Below, in pieces: positions 16,301 to 23,799 of a DNA stretch of 35,561 nt (position 1 is the stretch's first letter; each line of letters opens with the position of its first letter). The notes below the pieces were generated by a model. That model made no database searches. It was not told the origin of the DNA and was given only the letters and a program-made list of their open reading frames with translations. Origin of the DNA: Alicyclobacillus suci (GTDB lineage Bacteria; Bacillota; Bacilli; Alicyclobacillales; Alicyclobacillaceae); NCBI RefSeq assembly GCF_017329615.1, contig NZ_JAFMTW010000036.1:1-35561 (forward strand), read 5' to 3'. The translations under genes were made by a program, and so were the position numbers.

Positions 16301-16543
16301 ATCATTGAGCACGCGGAGACGTTCCCGATGCGGCAAGCTGCGTATGAGCAGTGGGCGAGCGGACAAGAGACGGTGACGGCAGAGTCGACCTCGTCTACCG
16401 CTCCTACCGTTCAACCGGAGGTTGGAAAAACGTTGCGCGCATACTCTGTCGAGAAAGACTTGTGTCCGAATTGTCACCAGAACTCTCTCGTGCACACCGG
16501 CGGTTGCTACGAGTGCGAAGCCTGTGGCTACAGTAAGTGCTGA
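13313..16543 (+). CDS. nrdJ: Adenosylcobalamin-dependent (class II) ribonucleotide reductase
   Basis: Reduces ribonucleotides to deoxyribonucleotides using B12 as radical source. 1076 residues, longer than usual. Visible parts: N-terminal domain; TTSYNCFVIPS with the first redox Cys152; SGGVGMNLS (180-187); SLRPRYSYVRGVNGRSSGAYSWG (342-364); QGGSRRGALMLIL (396-408); NPCGEQPLPANGICNLG (527-543) carrying the thiyl-radical Cys; TIAPTGTTGTM (724-734); a TSCPD-like domain at about 900-1000; and a C-terminal zinc-ribbon/redox tail CPNCHQ...CYECEACGYSKC. About 155 residues lie between GGVGMNLS and SLRPRYSYV, which are adjacent in relatives; the extra part resembles the later finger region (see findings). 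A GGAGG site lies 8 bp before ATG 13313. Second gene of the nrdR operon. Confidence 0.95.
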   Translation: MASVTGDHMLQFTAEDILNATGEKIVADRYLQKDVKKETLAVGSLVVAVLDKKRAYHELARVKDIDEAAGTVTVELRDGAQEVLPVQQVDVLLETSPRQMWKRVAAGAAAVTNDPARWQEAFYDLQSHWRYVPGGRINASMGTGMQTTSYNCFVIPSVGPNLRDYAESFGQTLEIQARSGGVGMNLSRIPPQGTLVPVSERSRKLDLCLVLDVWHADMDDFLEAEYPHSTKVVRISSAFLRAVEEDAPWTFVFPDTSVEGYDDLWNGRIEDWQAAGRPVVESESVSAKELYDRILASDVKVMPELVGPVLYPGDQRSTIASTLGDMWELMKDGKRVSVVLSSLRPRYSYVRGVNGRSSGAYSWGQLYDKGNQVFGDGFGPVGVGEIMSVGCQLTLQGGSRRGALMLILNDRHADILKFIRAKQVDGVITGANISVGISERFMEAKEADEPWEIGYVSNSEMAEFDGNFDTWIAAGRAVQTTQTLSARALWDELCTSAWKSAEPGVVFLGRANRMSNSWYFNPLVATNPCGEQPLPANGICNLGAVVLARFANGFRDSGVRTEFADKDKEAYIRALLQKHFSDEETEFLLHHIRWEELERTTRSGIRFQDAVIDATYYPFEANRENQMLERRVGLGIMGLHDLLLYCGIRYGSEQSVKLIDALIGMMAEWAYLESVELAKENGPFPRFEADKFLQSGFMQQMAAERPHVVEAIREHGVRNVTTMTIAPTGTTGTMVGCSTGCEPYYAWTYFRNSRLGMFEEHAAIVDEYLKAHGEDASLPDYFVTAMDLSPEEHVRVQGALQKWIDSSISKTCNAPNSYTVEDTKQLYDLAYALGCKGITIYRDGSRSEQVLSLKQDDENGTGSGTQSSQAQESHAVAATVTQAPSVQGYVKRKRPDVLYGATYRKDTPLGRAFITINDDPDEHVATEIFVNIGKAGTDVYAANEALGRAITLYLRDSANPNKEAELVKHFSGIGGSSAVGFGSRRITSVPDAIAKSIIEHAETFPMRQAAYEQWASGQETVTAESTSSTAPTVQPEVGKTLRAYSVEKDLCPNCHQNSLVHTGGCYECEACGYSKC

Positions 16544-16575
16544 GGTTGGTATAGGGTAGGTTCAATAAAGGTGTG

Positions 16576-16618
16576 AAAGAGGCGCGGCTTGTCTTCTAAG
16601 GCAACCGTGCCTCTTTTG
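16576..16618 (+). terminator. Terminator of the nrdR-nrdJ operon
   Basis: AAAGAGGC (16576-16583) pairs with GCCTCTTT (16609-16616), with extra inner pairing (CGGCTTG with CAACCG), followed by a T-rich tail. Confidence 0.75.
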
Positions 16619-16675
16619 TTTGTGCATAGCAGTCCTGTTCATCAATAGACAGTTTACGATGACGCACAGAGTACA

Positions 16676-16704
16676 TTGACTGTCATGGTAATATGATATA
16701 TGAT
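16676..16704 (+). promoter_or_regulatory. Promoter of the PadR operon
   Basis: TTGACT (16676-16681), a 17-bp spacer and TATGAT (16699-16704). The spacer and -10 form an AT-rich imperfect dyad (TAATATGATATATGAT) that could be the PadR operator; that part is inferred. Confidence 0.6.
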
Positions 16705-16724
16705 GCTGTAGTCGAGGTGACGAT

Positions 16725-17054
16725 ATGAGTCAGAACAAGATCACATCCGATTTATTGCGAGGACATACCGATACGATGATATTGCGACTTTTGTCGGAAG
16801 CTGATCGTTATGGTTACGAAATGGTTAAATTGGTCGCCGAACGCTCGGGTGGTGAATATGAGCTGAAGGAAGCGACAATGTACTCTAGCGTTCGGCGGCT
16901 GGAGGCAGACGGTGATATCGAGTGGTATTGGGGCGACGAATCCCAGGGAGGACGACGCAAGTATTTTCGGATTACCGAAAAGGGCAGAGTCACTTACGCC
17001 AGCAACAAAAGCAATTGGGAGTACGCCAAGCGCGTACTCGACACCTTGTTGTAA
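16725..17054 (+). CDS. PadR-family transcriptional regulator
   Basis: 109-residue winged-helix repressor of the short PadR-s2 type. LLRGHTDTMILRLLSEADRYGYEMVKLV is the first two helices; LKEATMYSSVRRLEADGDIEWYW is the recognition helix and start of the wing; GGRRKYFRITEKGR is the wing; a C-terminal dimerisation helix follows. ATG start with GAGGTGA upstream. It lies 11 bp before the pentapeptide-repeat gene, so the two form an operon. PadR genes are often paired with a gene carrying a small HAAS/DUF1700-like domain that the regulator may sense. Confidence 0.92.
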   Translation: MSQNKITSDLLRGHTDTMILRLLSEADRYGYEMVKLVAERSGGEYELKEATMYSSVRRLEADGDIEWYWGDESQGGRRKYFRITEKGRVTYASNKSNWEYAKRVLDTLL

Positions 17055-17065
17055 GGGGATTGGAC

Positions 17066-17938
17066 ATGATGAACGAGAAATTGACGACCTATTTGAATGA
17101 GCTGTTTGCTCCGTATGATGGGATAAAGAGCGTGGGCGAACTGAAGGCCGACCTTCTTTCCGATTTGCAGGAACGGTTCCGTGAACTCAAGGCCGAAGGT
17201 AAGGACGATGAAACGGCCTTTGCCATGACCATCGATAGCATTGGCGACATCGAAGAGACGGTGAAAGAAATCGCTAACCTCTCCCAGTCGCTGGAACGGC
17301 AGGTGCGCATCAACCTGCGTGCGATGAATCTGAACGAGAGCGACTTCGCGGGCGTTGCCCTGCATAAAGGAAAATTCAAAGCGAGTGCGTTGCGCGGAGC
17401 CAACTTTGTTGGCGCGGATTTGACCGGTTGCTCGTTTGCGACGAGCGATGTGCGTGAAGGCAATTTTGATGGGGCAAATCTGACAGATTGCAGTTTTTAC
17501 GCCACGGACCTCGCAAATGCGAGTTTCCACCAATCCGTGCTTGTACGCACTGATGTGAATGTTTCAAGCCTGAAAGGCGCGAAGTTCATAGACACCAGAC
17601 TGACGGACGCTGAGTTGGCCAAGTCAGATCTTAGAACCGCAACCTTCGAGAACTGTACCTTTCACGGCGTTGATTTCAAATATTGCGATTTGCGAGGAAT
17701 TCGTTTTGACGAACAGATTTTCAGCGGTGTGCGTTTTGACAGGTCCACATTGAAAGACGTTTCGTTTCGAGGCGCAACGCTCAAGAATGTGTCCTTCCGG
17801 CTACCGATTTCCGTGACAAACAAATCGTATAACGACTTCAAAACCGTCTGCTTCGACGGCGCGATGATGGATAAGCTGACCTATGCGGCGCTAAAAGGTC
17901 TGTGGGTCGTCGATTTGTCTAACGTTGCGGTCATCTAA
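17066..17938 (+). CDS. Pentapeptide-repeat protein with N-terminal prefix-like (HAAS/DUF1700-type) helical domain
   Basis: 290 residues, no signal peptide and no membrane segment. Residues 1 to about 78 form charged helices ending DETAFAMTIDSIGDIEETVKEI, the pattern of the small domain encoded beside PadR genes (permease-prefix/HAAS-type). From about residue 92 to 265 the protein is made of pentapeptide repeats, A(D/N)LXX with F or L at the centre, e.g. SALRGANFVGADLTGCSFA and GANLTDCSFYATDLANASF, which fold as a right-handed beta helix. A short non-repeat tail ends the protein. Start is ATG 17066 (a second ATG follows), with AAGGGGA upstream. Function unknown; some pentapeptide proteins mimic DNA and protect gyrase, but no such activity is shown here. 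Confidence 0.85.
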   Translation: MMNEKLTTYLNELFAPYDGIKSVGELKADLLSDLQERFRELKAEGKDDETAFAMTIDSIGDIEETVKEIANLSQSLERQVRINLRAMNLNESDFAGVALHKGKFKASALRGANFVGADLTGCSFATSDVREGNFDGANLTDCSFYATDLANASFHQSVLVRTDVNVSSLKGAKFIDTRLTDAELAKSDLRTATFENCTFHGVDFKYCDLRGIRFDEQIFSGVRFDRSTLKDVSFRGATLKNVSFRLPISVTNKSYNDFKTVCFDGAMMDKLTYAALKGLWVVDLSNVAVI

Positions 17939-17941
17939 GGC

Positions 17942-18262
17942 AGTAGGGAAATCGCTGGAAGTCGTCCTAGCGTGATATTCACTGTCCGTAAGCGACGGAT
18001 AAAGCCCACCAGAATGGTCTCCTATGTGACATCGTCTGCGGCGAGTCAGATTGCTGCGGTTTAGAAAACTGGTAGCTATCTTACATTTTATTCGAATAAT
18101 CCACTGGTGAATCTCGGTTCGGGAATTGTGGCGAAACAAGATGCGGCGCTCAATCACGACGGGCTACAATGGCAAGAAGGTAACTGAACCATTGAAACGT
18201 TGTGGTTCGACGGTAACCAAGGTGGCCAGCAAATGGCGAAGAACGTGGTCACGTACTCGTGA
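17942..18262 (+). pseudogene. Possible decayed coding sequence
   Basis: One frame reads like protein for about 100 codons but is broken by TAG at 18062, a TGA near 18185 and TGA at 18260. The middle part (GSYLTFYSNNPLVNLGSG, then later LWFDGNQGGQQMAKNVV) has normal amino acid texture, no ribosome binding site, and no family I recognise. It may be the tail of an extracellular or secreted protein gene. The assignment rests only on reading-frame texture. Confidence 0.3.
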
Positions 18263-18562
18263 GCGCACTTTTTGTCGTCGTGAACCAGACTGACGAGAAG
18301 CCGTTCGAGCAACTACCCAGTCTTCTTTTCACAAATGGTCGGATTCATGCCTGTCTATGGGCAACCAACGGAGCAATCGACCACGAGGAAATTTCTGACG
18401 GTCACCAATGGAACACAATCGATCACGGTAAGCGACCTACTTGACATTTGGCATGTGTCAACCAAGCATGGAGATCTGCGTGATTGGTTTATCCGCAATC
18501 CATACAATCGTCGTATTGCGCAGTTGTTTCGTGCGTGTTATGATTCAAAACTAGTTGAATGA
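18263..18562 (+). other. Stretch without a supported gene
   Basis: Short overlapping open frames (18259-18444 and 18335-18562) have no ribosome binding sites and no recognisable product. It looks like a continuation of the decayed region before the aminotransferase promoter. Confidence 0.3.
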
Positions 18563-18591
18563 TTATCAGACATAGCGTAATTTTCTGATAA
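18563..18591. promoter_or_regulatory. Inverted repeat in the aminotransferase promoter region (candidate operator)
   Basis: TTATCAGA (18563-18570) and its exact complement TCTGATAA (18584-18591) are separated by 13 bp, centre-to-centre about two helical turns. A possible promoter, TTGAAT (18555-18560), 17 bp, TAATTT (18578-18583), overlaps it. This fits a dimeric repressor site, but the regulator is unknown. Confidence 0.4.
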
Positions 18592-18668
18592 TATATCCCT
18601 TGTTGCAATCGCGAGGGCAGATTCTGAAGAGGTACGGTTTGTATCTAGTTGAAGAGGTGCCAGGCAAA

Positions 18669-19853
18669 ATGAGACTAGCCAGTTGGGTTCAACATTCTGA
18701 ACCGTCGTTCATTCGAGAGATTCTAAAGGCAGCACAGCAACCGGATGTCATATCGTTTGCCGGTGGGTTGCCGTCCCCCGAATTGTTCCCAGTGCAAGAA
18801 GCGATGGAAGTTTACCAAGAGGTTCTATCCAGTCAGGGAAGTGTTGCCTTGCAATACAGCCCAAGCGAGGGAGAGACTTCGCTTCGGGAGGTTATCGCCA
18901 CACAACTTTCGAGGAAAAGTATGCAGATTCAGGTGGATGATGTACTCATTACCAACGGTTCTCAACATGGCCTAGATTTAGTTGGCAAGTCTTTTATTGA
19001 TTCAGGCGATGTCGTGTTGGTGGAATCTCCAACTTATCTGGGTGCCTTGCAGGCGTTTGCTCCTTATCAGCCAAGATTCGTGACTGTCGATACAGATGAG
19101 GAAGGAATGATACCAGAAGCGCTCGCTCAAGCCCTTCAGGTCTATCATCCAAAATTCATTTATCTCGTTCCGACATTTCAGAATCCTACAGGGCGAACGA
19201 TGGGGTTAACACGTCGTGAGCAAATTGTACAACTTTGCCAGGCTGCAGAAGTGGCGATTGTCGAGGATGATCCATACAGTGACCTGCGCTATGATGGCCC
19301 CCCTGTGCCAAGTATTCGTTCACTGTGGAATGAAGTTATCTATCTGGGGACGCTATCAAAGACTGTCGCGCCTGGTATGAGATTGGGGTGGATGGTAGCC
19401 CCACCAAAATTCATGCATGCGGCGAAGTTAGGCATGCAAGCCACGTGTCTCAACGTAAGCGCGCTTACACAACATGCGGCGGCTCGCCTCTTGTCACACC
19501 CAAATCATCGGTACCATATTGATACCATTCGTGAAGCGTATGGCGAGAGAATGCGGTGCATGCTTGACTCTTTGGAACGGGAATTTCCGAGTGGCACAAC
19601 ATGGACAAGGCCTGATGGAGGATTATTCATCTGGGTAACTTTGCCGGATGGCATTCGGTCATTTGACTTGGTTGAATCGGCCTATCAAAATCGCGTTGCC
19701 TTTGTACCGGGCACGCCATTTTTTGTAGGAAATGATGGCGAGTCGAACATGCGGCTCAATTTCTCTAATTCATCGCTAGCGCAAATTGAGGTGGGCATTC
19801 GGCGCTTGGGAAATGCAATCAAACAATTAGAACCACAAAAGGTAAGGGCTTAG
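18669..19853 (+). CDS. PLP-dependent aminotransferase, 2-aminoadipate/LysN-like (fold type I)
   Basis: 394 residues. It begins LASWVQHSEPSFIREILKAA and FAGGLPSPELFPV, typical of the MocR-like/LysN/KAT II group but without a fused DNA-binding domain. PLP is bound through the Lys of GTLSKTVAPGMRLGW. YLVPTFQNPTGRTM (cofactor-ring Asn) and VEDDPYSDLRY (pyridine-nitrogen Asp and Tyr) are also present. The C-terminal Arg in MRLNFSNSS binds the substrate carboxylate. ATG 18669 is preferred over in-frame TTG 18600 because the family begins at this point; GAGGTG lies upstream. Substrates may be 2-aminoadipate, branched-chain or aromatic amino acids. Single-gene unit with an upstream dyad and downstream terminator. 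Confidence 0.9.
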   Translation: MRLASWVQHSEPSFIREILKAAQQPDVISFAGGLPSPELFPVQEAMEVYQEVLSSQGSVALQYSPSEGETSLREVIATQLSRKSMQIQVDDVLITNGSQHGLDLVGKSFIDSGDVVLVESPTYLGALQAFAPYQPRFVTVDTDEEGMIPEALAQALQVYHPKFIYLVPTFQNPTGRTMGLTRREQIVQLCQAAEVAIVEDDPYSDLRYDGPPVPSIRSLWNEVIYLGTLSKTVAPGMRLGWMVAPPKFMHAAKLGMQATCLNVSALTQHAAARLLSHPNHRYHIDTIREAYGERMRCMLDSLEREFPSGTTWTRPDGGLFIWVTLPDGIRSFDLVESAYQNRVAFVPGTPFFVGNDGESNMRLNFSNSSLAQIEVGIRRLGNAIKQLEPQKVRA

Positions 19854-19892
19854 TTCAGAAGCGAAGGGACTATTCAATATTTTGTAGATTCC

Positions 19893-19915
19893 AGACCACT
19901 TGCGGGTGGTCTTTT
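19893..19915 (+). terminator. Terminator after the aminotransferase gene
   Basis: AGACCAC (19893-19899), loop of 6 nt, GTGGTCT (19906-19912), then TTT. It lies 40 bp after the stop. Confidence 0.8.
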
Positions 19916-19923
19916 ATATCGCG

Positions 19924-19983
19924 CCGGTTAGGCGAATCTGTAGCAGTCTAACCGGTTCTCATCACTTGCGTATCGCAAGTGAT
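19924..19983. repeat. Two adjacent inverted repeats
   Basis: CCGGTTAG (19924-19931) pairs with CTAACCGG (19948-19955); directly after it a 10-bp perfect arm ATCACTTGCG (19961-19970) pairs with its complement (19974-19983) around TAT. Neither has a T run. They may be the end of a degraded mobile element, a binding site or a mRNA 3' structure. The second palindrome contains the stop codon of a doubtful minus-strand ORF. Confidence 0.5.
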
Positions 19984-20174
19984 GGTACGATGCGGTCACC
20001 CGTGGCTTTGATGTAATGCTTTTTATCACATTGAGTACAGTTGTTGCCTATCTTGTGAAGGCATCGCTTGATATATTTTGTCAATTGCAGCGGGCAAACG
20101 GCTTTTAACAAGAAATACATGAGAAAGCGCTTCAAAAACTTACGGCAGGTAAAATCCTCCACCATAAGCAGCAC
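19962..20174 (-). CDS. Doubtful small Cys/Lys-rich ORF
   Basis: Up to 70 residues on the minus strand; a GGTGGAGG sequence lies inside its first codons, so the true start is unclear. The product is basic and has Cys residues including NCTQCDKKHY, hinting at a small zinc-binding peptide or a fragment of a transposase. No relative recognised. It lies in a 450-bp stretch (19854-20301) that has no other gene. Confidence 0.25.
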   Translation of the reverse strand: MLLMVEDFTCRKFLKRFLMYFLLKAVCPLQLTKYIKRCLHKIGNNCTQCDKKHYIKATGDRIVPSLAIRK

Positions 20175-20251
20175 TGTACATCCGTTGAGATTGCCTATAC
20201 TAAATTAAAAACTAACGACGCCAAAAACATTATGGACATCAAAACGCTTGT

Positions 20252-20288
20252 GGCCCCTACGGCGCAAGTTCATGACGCTATAGGGGCC
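20252..20288 (-). terminator. Hairpin at the end of the roc operon
   Basis: GGCCCCTA (20252-20259) pairs with TAGGGGCC (20281-20288), with further inner pairing GCG/CGC. On the minus strand it lies 13 bp after the rocF stop and is followed at a short distance by GTTTT. Reasonable terminator of the four-gene minus-strand operon. Confidence 0.55.
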
Positions 20289-20301
20289 CATTCTATCATT
20301 T

Positions 20302-21201
20302 TTAGAGCACGGTTTTGCCAAACACTGACTCAACGAGTTCAACCGCCATCAGGGCCGTGCGATTTTGCTCATCAAGAATTGGATTCACTTCCACGACGTC
20401 TACGGAGACGATGGCGTTTGACGCGGACAACATTTCCATCGCCAAATGTCCCTCACGGTAGGTGACGCCGCCATTGACTGGGGTGCCGACGCCGGGGGCC
20501 AGCGTGGGATCAAGTGCGTCGAGGTCTAGGCTCAAATGAATTCCATCTGTTCCATTTGTTGCGATTTGAATCGCTTCCTCCATGACGACCGCCATGCCGC
20601 GTTGGTCGATTTCGGACATCGTGTAGCAACGAATGCCGGCTTTGGCAATGAGCTTTGCTTCATCTGGGTCAATGGAACGAATGCCAACGAGTACGACATT
20701 CTCCGGTTTCACCTTAGGCGTGACGCCGCCAATGCTGATTAAGTCATCATGTCCATAGCCTAGACTCACAGCCAAAGGCATCCCATGGATGTTTCCTGAG
20801 GGCGTCGTCTCCGCTGTATTCATATCTCCATGTGCATCGAACCAGATGACGCCATAATTCGTGCTAGATTGAGCCATACCAGCTAAACTGCCAATGGCTA
20901 TGCTGTGATCTCCGCCAAGAACGAGTGGGATGTGTCCTTCTGACACGACGGTACTCACCATGCCGCACAGACTTTCGGAGACGGCCTTCACTTCGTTTAA
21001 ATAGCGAAGTTTTGCATTCTGCGCTTGTTCGTGCATTTCTGGCGTTGGAACGTTGATATTGCCGAGATCTTTCACTGGATAACCAAGGTTTTTAAGCGCT
21101 GCCTCAAGTCCTGCGTATCGTATGGCACTTGGCCCCATGTCGACACCGCGCCGGCCTTGCCCAAGGTCGGACGGAACGCCGATGATGCGTATCTCCTTCA
21201 T
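20302..21201 (-). CDS. rocF: Arginase
   Basis: Hydrolyses L-arginine to L-ornithine and urea; manganese enzyme of the ureohydrolase family, 299 residues, normal length. Metal and substrate motifs: GGDHSIAIGS, WFDAHGDMNT, and LSLDLDALDPTLAPGVGTP; C-terminal SVDVVEVNP is conserved. ATG 21201 (MKEIRIIGVPSDLGQGRRGV) gives the usual N-terminus; a TTG at 21213 is possible, and the ribosome binding site is weak for both. Last gene of rocA-rocD-rocG-rocF, 28 bp after the glutamate dehydrogenase gene. It opens the arginine degradation route completed by its neighbours. Confidence 0.95.
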   Translation of the reverse strand: MKEIRIIGVPSDLGQGRRGVDMGPSAIRYAGLEAALKNLGYPVKDLGNINVPTPEMHEQAQNAKLRYLNEVKAVSESLCGMVSTVVSEGHIPLVLGGDHSIAIGSLAGMAQSSTNYGVIWFDAHGDMNTAETTPSGNIHGMPLAVSLGYGHDDLISIGGVTPKVKPENVVLVGIRSIDPDEAKLIAKAGIRCYTMSEIDQRGMAVVMEEAIQIATNGTDGIHLSLDLDALDPTLAPGVGTPVNGGVTYREGHLAMEMLSASNAIVSVDVVEVNPILDEQNRTALMAVELVESVFGKTVL

Positions 21202-21229
21202 CTGTAACACCAACTTTCCACTTTTAAAT

Positions 21230-22501
21230 TTAGACCCAACCGCGGTAATGCATGGCTTCCGCCATCTTTTGAATACCGACCATGTAGGCCGCCAGACGCA
21301 TGTTCACGCCCTGCGTCGTCGCCATGTCGTAGACGCGTTCAAACGAGTGGGTCATGACTTGTCGGAGACGTTGTTCTACCTCTTCTGCAGTCCAGTAAAG
21401 TCCTTGGTTGTTCTGCACCCACTCAAAGTAAGACACGGTCACACCGCCTGCGTTCGCCAATACATCGGGTACGAGCAAAACGCCGTTTTCCGACAGCACT
21501 TTTGTGGCATCCAGCGTCGTTGGACCGTTCGCTGCTTCTGCGACGATTTGTGCCCGTATCCGATGCGCATTGTCTTTGGTGATTTGGTTCTCAATCGCAG
21601 CCGGCACAAGAATGTCACAGGGCATTTCAAGTAGTTGCTCGTTTGAAATGGTGTGCTTAAAGTTTTTGGTCACCATGCCGAAGGAATCTCTCATGTCTAA
21701 CAGCTCGTCAATATCTAAGCCGTTTTCGTTATAAATAGCGCCGTATGCATCGGAGATGCCAATGACAAGCGCACCCGCATCATGCATGAATTTCGACAGG
21801 TAGCTTCCTGCGTTGCCAAATCCCTGTACAATCACTTTTGCCCCTTGGAGGGAAAGTCCTCGTCGTTTCGCCGCTTCTTCGATACAGATGGCGACGCCCT
21901 TGGCCGTAGCCGTGTCTCGCCCTTGTGATCCGCCAAGAACCAACGGCTTGCCCGTAATAAACCCAGGGGAATCAAACTCGCGAAGATGGCTATATTCGTC
22001 CATCATCCAGGCCATGATTTGAGAATTGGTATACACGTCCGGCGCTGGAATATCCTTTGTCGGCCCCACAATTTGGCTGATGGAGCGGACATAAGCCCGA
22101 CTCAGCCGCTCCAGTTCGGCGACGGACATGTCGCGCGGATCGCAAATGATACCGCCCTTACCACCGCCGTAGGGAAGTCCCACGACGCCGCATTTCACTG
22201 ACATCCAGATGGACAGCGCCTGGACCTCTTCCAATGTCACATCCGGGTGGAAGCGAATCCCGCCCTTGGTCGGCCCAATGGCGTTATTGTGTTGGCTCCG
22301 GTAGCCGGTGAAGACTTTGACGGACCCGTCGTCCATTCGCACTGGAATCCGAACGGTCAGCGTGAGTAGAGGCGCTTTTAGCAGCTCGTAATACGCTGGG
22401 CCGTAGCCGAGATGCGTCAACGCGTCCAGAATCACTTGTTGCGTTGACGTAAGAACATCTTGTTCATGTCTCGTTGTTTTGTTTTCAGTGACCGCGCTCA
22501 T
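21230..22501 (-). CDS. rocG: NAD-linked glutamate dehydrogenase (RocG/GudB type)
   Basis: Oxidative deamination of glutamate to 2-oxoglutarate and ammonia, the last step of arginine/ornithine catabolism here. 423 residues. Conserved glutamate-binding GGGKGG with catalytic Lys in the [16 protein letters not shown] region; [20 protein letters not shown]; Rossmann [12 protein letters not shown]; and the C-terminal [17 protein letters not shown]. Start ATG 22501 (MSAVTENK) is chosen because GGGGTG lies 5-6 bp upstream; a GTG at 22510 is in frame but lies within that site. Within the roc operon a catabolic role (RocG) is more likely than a GudB role, but the two cannot be separated from sequence alone. 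Confidence 0.93.
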   Translation of the reverse strand: MSAVTENKTTRHEQDVLTSTQQVILDALTHLGYGPAYYELLKAPLLTLTVRIPVRMDDGSVKVFTGYRSQHNNAIGPTKGGIRFHPDVTLEEVQALSIWMSVKCGVVGLPYGGGKGGIICDPRDMSVAELERLSRAYVRSISQIVGPTKDIPAPDVYTNSQIMAWMMDEYSHLREFDSPGFITGKPLVLGGSQGRDTATAKGVAICIEEAAKRRGLSLQGAKVIVQGFGNAGSYLSKFMHDAGALVIGISDAYGAIYNENGLDIDELLDMRDSFGMVTKNFKHTISNEQLLEMPCDILVPAAIENQITKDNAHRIRAQIVAEAANGPTTLDATKVLSENGVLLVPDVLANAGGVTVSYFEWVQNNQGLYWTAEEVEQRLRQVMTHSFERVYDMATTQGVNMRLAAYMVGIQKMAEAMHYRGWV

Positions 22502-22537
22502 TGATGTCACCCCATGTCATTCATCGCTATTCGTTGA

Positions 22538-23734
22538 TTACAGTTGGAACACAGATTGAATCTTTTCGAATGCCCAATCGAGTTCTTCTTCTGTAATGAT
22601 GAGCGGCGGGGCGAAGCGAATGGTGTTTTCGTGTGTCTCTTTGCACAGAAGCCCAAGGTCTTTCAATTGCTCGCAATACGGACGGGCCTTTGTCGTCAAC
22701 TCGAGTCCAATAAACAGCCCGCGGCCCCGTACTTCTTTGATAATGGGATTGTTCAACGTGCGCAGCTTGTTTAAGAAGTACTCGCCCAGTACGCGGGAGC
22801 GCTCTGGTAAGTTTTCTTCTTCGATTACTTTGAGGGCTGCAACGGCCACTGCACTGCCGAGCGGATTTCCGCCAAATGTGGAGCCGTGTGATCCGGGTTC
22901 GAACAAGCCGAGAATTTCCTTGTCCGCAGCAACCGCCGAAACGGGAATCACCCCTGCACCCAGCGCTTTGCCGATGATGTACATATCGGGAATGACTTCT
23001 TCCCAGTCACAGGCGAACATTTTTCCGGTTCGTCCTAAGCCAGTTTGAATTTCGTCGGCGACGAACAGGACATGGTTATCTTTGCAGACTTGATACGCGT
23101 CGCGAAGATAGCCTTCGGGCGGAATGACAATGCCTGCTTCACCCTGGATGGGTTCCACGAGAAATGCAGCTGTGTTCGGCGAAATGGCACGTTTGAGTGC
23201 GTCGATGTCACCATACGGAACGATTTTGAAACCAGGCGTCAACGGGCCAAACGCGCGTTGGTATTCCGCATCGGAGCTAAAGGAGATAATGGTTGTGGTG
23301 CGGCCATGGAAATTGCCGGAGGCCACAATGATCTCCGCTTGATTATCCGGAACTTTTTTCACGTCATAGGCCCAACGGCGAATGGCCTTAATCGCGGTTT
23401 CAACCGCTTCTGCGCCCGTGTTCATCGGTAAGATCATGTTCTTATGTGTGATTTTGGCCAAGCTTTCGTACAAATAACCCAGTTGATCATTGTGAAAGGC
23501 ACGCGACGTCAAGGTAATTCTATCTGCTTGGTCCTTGAGTGCTTGAATGACCTTGGGATGTCGATGACCTTGGTTTAGCGCGGAGTATGCGCTGAGCATA
23601 TCCATGTATCGCTTGCCTTCTGTATCCTCAACCCAAACACCCTCACCTTTTGCGAGGACAATCGGGAGAGGATGGTAGTTCTTTGCGCCGTATTGTTCCT
23701 CTAGCGTCTTGGGAGATGCCGTGGTATTTTGCAT
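22538..23734 (-). CDS. rocD: Ornithine aminotransferase
   Basis: Transfers the delta-amino group of ornithine to 2-oxoglutarate, giving glutamate-5-semialdehyde and glutamate. 398 residues, class III PLP aminotransferase. Marks: [21 protein letters not shown]-terminus, [18 protein letters not shown]-phosphate binding [17 protein letters not shown], Asp in [14 protein letters not shown], and the PLP Lys in [15 protein letters not shown]. Excellent ribosome binding site AAGGAGG, 8 bp before ATG. Lies 65 bp after rocA and 36 bp before rocG. Confidence 0.96.
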   Translation of the reverse strand: MQNTTASPKTLEEQYGAKNYHPLPIVLAKGEGVWVEDTEGKRYMDMLSAYSALNQGHRHPKVIQALKDQADRITLTSRAFHNDQLGYLYESLAKITHKNMILPMNTGAEAVETAIKAIRRWAYDVKKVPDNQAEIIVASGNFHGRTTTIISFSSDAEYQRAFGPLTPGFKIVPYGDIDALKRAISPNTAAFLVEPIQGEAGIVIPPEGYLRDAYQVCKDNHVLFVADEIQTGLGRTGKMFACDWEEVIPDMYIIGKALGAGVIPVSAVAADKEILGLFEPGSHGSTFGGNPLGSAVAVAALKVIEEENLPERSRVLGEYFLNKLRTLNNPIIKEVRGRGLFIGLELTTKARPYCEQLKDLGLLCKETHENTIRFAPPLIITEEELDWAFEKIQSVFQL

Positions 23735-23799
23735 GGATAATTCCTCCTTGTGTGATTTGGCACGCGATTCTTACGTGCGCCAAATATGCTGTTCTGGGC

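Noticed and set aside
15914..16495. Minus-strand ORF of 193 codons inside nrdJ
   Set aside because: Antisense shadow of a conserved region of nrdJ, Arg-rich, without a ribosome binding site.
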